64,000 nucleotides of DNA from contig NC_003413.1 of the NCBI RefSeq assembly GCF_000007305.1, positions 248,001 through 312,000 on the forward strand, read 5' to 3'. The translations under genes and the position numbers were made by a program. How positions within the stretch are numbered: the first letter of the stretch is position 1; each line of letters starts with the position of its first letter. Under the pieces are notes generated by a model that searched no databases, was not told the origin of the DNA, and worked only from the letters and a program-made list of their open reading frames with translations. This stretch comes from Pyrococcus furiosus DSM 3638 (GTDB lineage: Archaea; Methanobacteriota_B; Thermococci; Thermococcales; Thermococcaceae). Below are positions 63,932 to 64,000 of the stretch, piece by piece.

Positions 63932-64000
63932 GCGCAAAAATTTTCGGTACACGGTTTTTGGGTTTCTTTTTGGATTTTTAGGTTTCTAAGGGCGTAATTT
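63932..64000 (+). other. Probable start of another CRISPR leader, cut by the window edge
   Basis: TTTTCGGTACACGGT (about 63938) and the following TTGGGTTTCTTTTTGGATTT copy, with few changes, the opening of the leader at 12245 (TTTTTCGGTACACGGTGGTTGGG). The leader there runs about 470 bases to its first repeat, so an array would be expected near base 64400 of the continuing sequence. Only the start is visible. Confidence 0.6.

Overview
The window is from a hyperthermophilic archaeon of the Thermococcales, almost certainly Pyrococcus furiosus. The large S8 protease at 49558-53754 reads as pyrolysin, the GH57 enzyme at 33979-35928 as the P. furiosus intracellular alpha-amylase, and the main CRISPR repeat is of the P. 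furiosus type. Other archaeal hallmarks agree: Rpo7/Spt4, eS24 and eS31, deoxyhypusine synthase, an EndA splicing endonuclease, TATA-type promoters with short or absent leaders, GGTG-type ribosome binding sites, C/D box sRNAs and an initiator tRNA. No rRNA and no cas genes are present.

Layout. 1-2138: a leftward operon (UPF0147, ASCH, DUF1614, prs cut by the window edge). 2231-2804 and 5070-5676: two decayed IS6-family copies around an SppA/SDH-like protease gene and trpS. 5719-7440: an accessory patch with a GC-richer AAA/DUF4143 ATPase, its twin-palindrome promoter and a decayed HEPN-MNT toxin-antitoxin remnant. 7759-11002: a divergent regulator/nucleotide-metabolism locus, an Lrp regulator, a possible tnpB-element right end and an sRNA candidate. 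11043-14114: an rRNA-type methyltransferase, a CRISPR leader and an array of 21 repeats and 20 spacers, convergent with the rpo7-spt4-dephospho-CoA kinase-eS24-eS31 operon (14329-16057). 16096-19048: ppa, endonuclease IV, a thiamine-binding protein and a DUF373 protein. 19040-24636: a MarR/GbsR regulator divergent from an RND exporter and a NEW3-type exported protein, with a 24-bp palindrome between them. 24636-30610: C/D sRNA, hisS, kbl, a tiny P. horikoshii-type CRISPR, endA, rimI, an antiporter, a second C/D sRNA and a coiled-coil protein. 30656-36890: alaS, amyA, a third sRNA candidate and ttuA. 36983-37764: an intact IS6-family element with an 8-bp target duplication, lying just upstream of a second antiporter gene. 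38923-46696: an FAD oxidoreductase, an ABC-2 transporter with an exported partner, small membrane and hypothetical proteins, a phosphoesterase, acylphosphatase and an ACT-type regulator. 46806-56310: guaB, a free-standing LAGLIDADG protein, initiator tRNA-Met, pyrolysin, a DUF59 protein and PEP carboxykinase. 56315-63897: valS, pheA, dys and a leftward cobamide-salvage operon (cbiB, a Dph6-like ATPase, cobZ-like, cobD-like). The last about 70 bases resemble the upstream edge of the main CRISPR leader, so another array probably lies just beyond the window.

The less-explained material is the mini-CRISPR of a foreign repeat family, sRNA genes packed against protein gene ends, several palindromic operators beside their presumed regulators, the IS insertion separating an antiporter gene from its promoter, and the Dph6-like ATPase inside the cobamide operon. 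Start codons were mostly chosen from GGTG/GGAGG-type sites and TATA spacing. Hand-counted coordinates of short sites may be off by a base.
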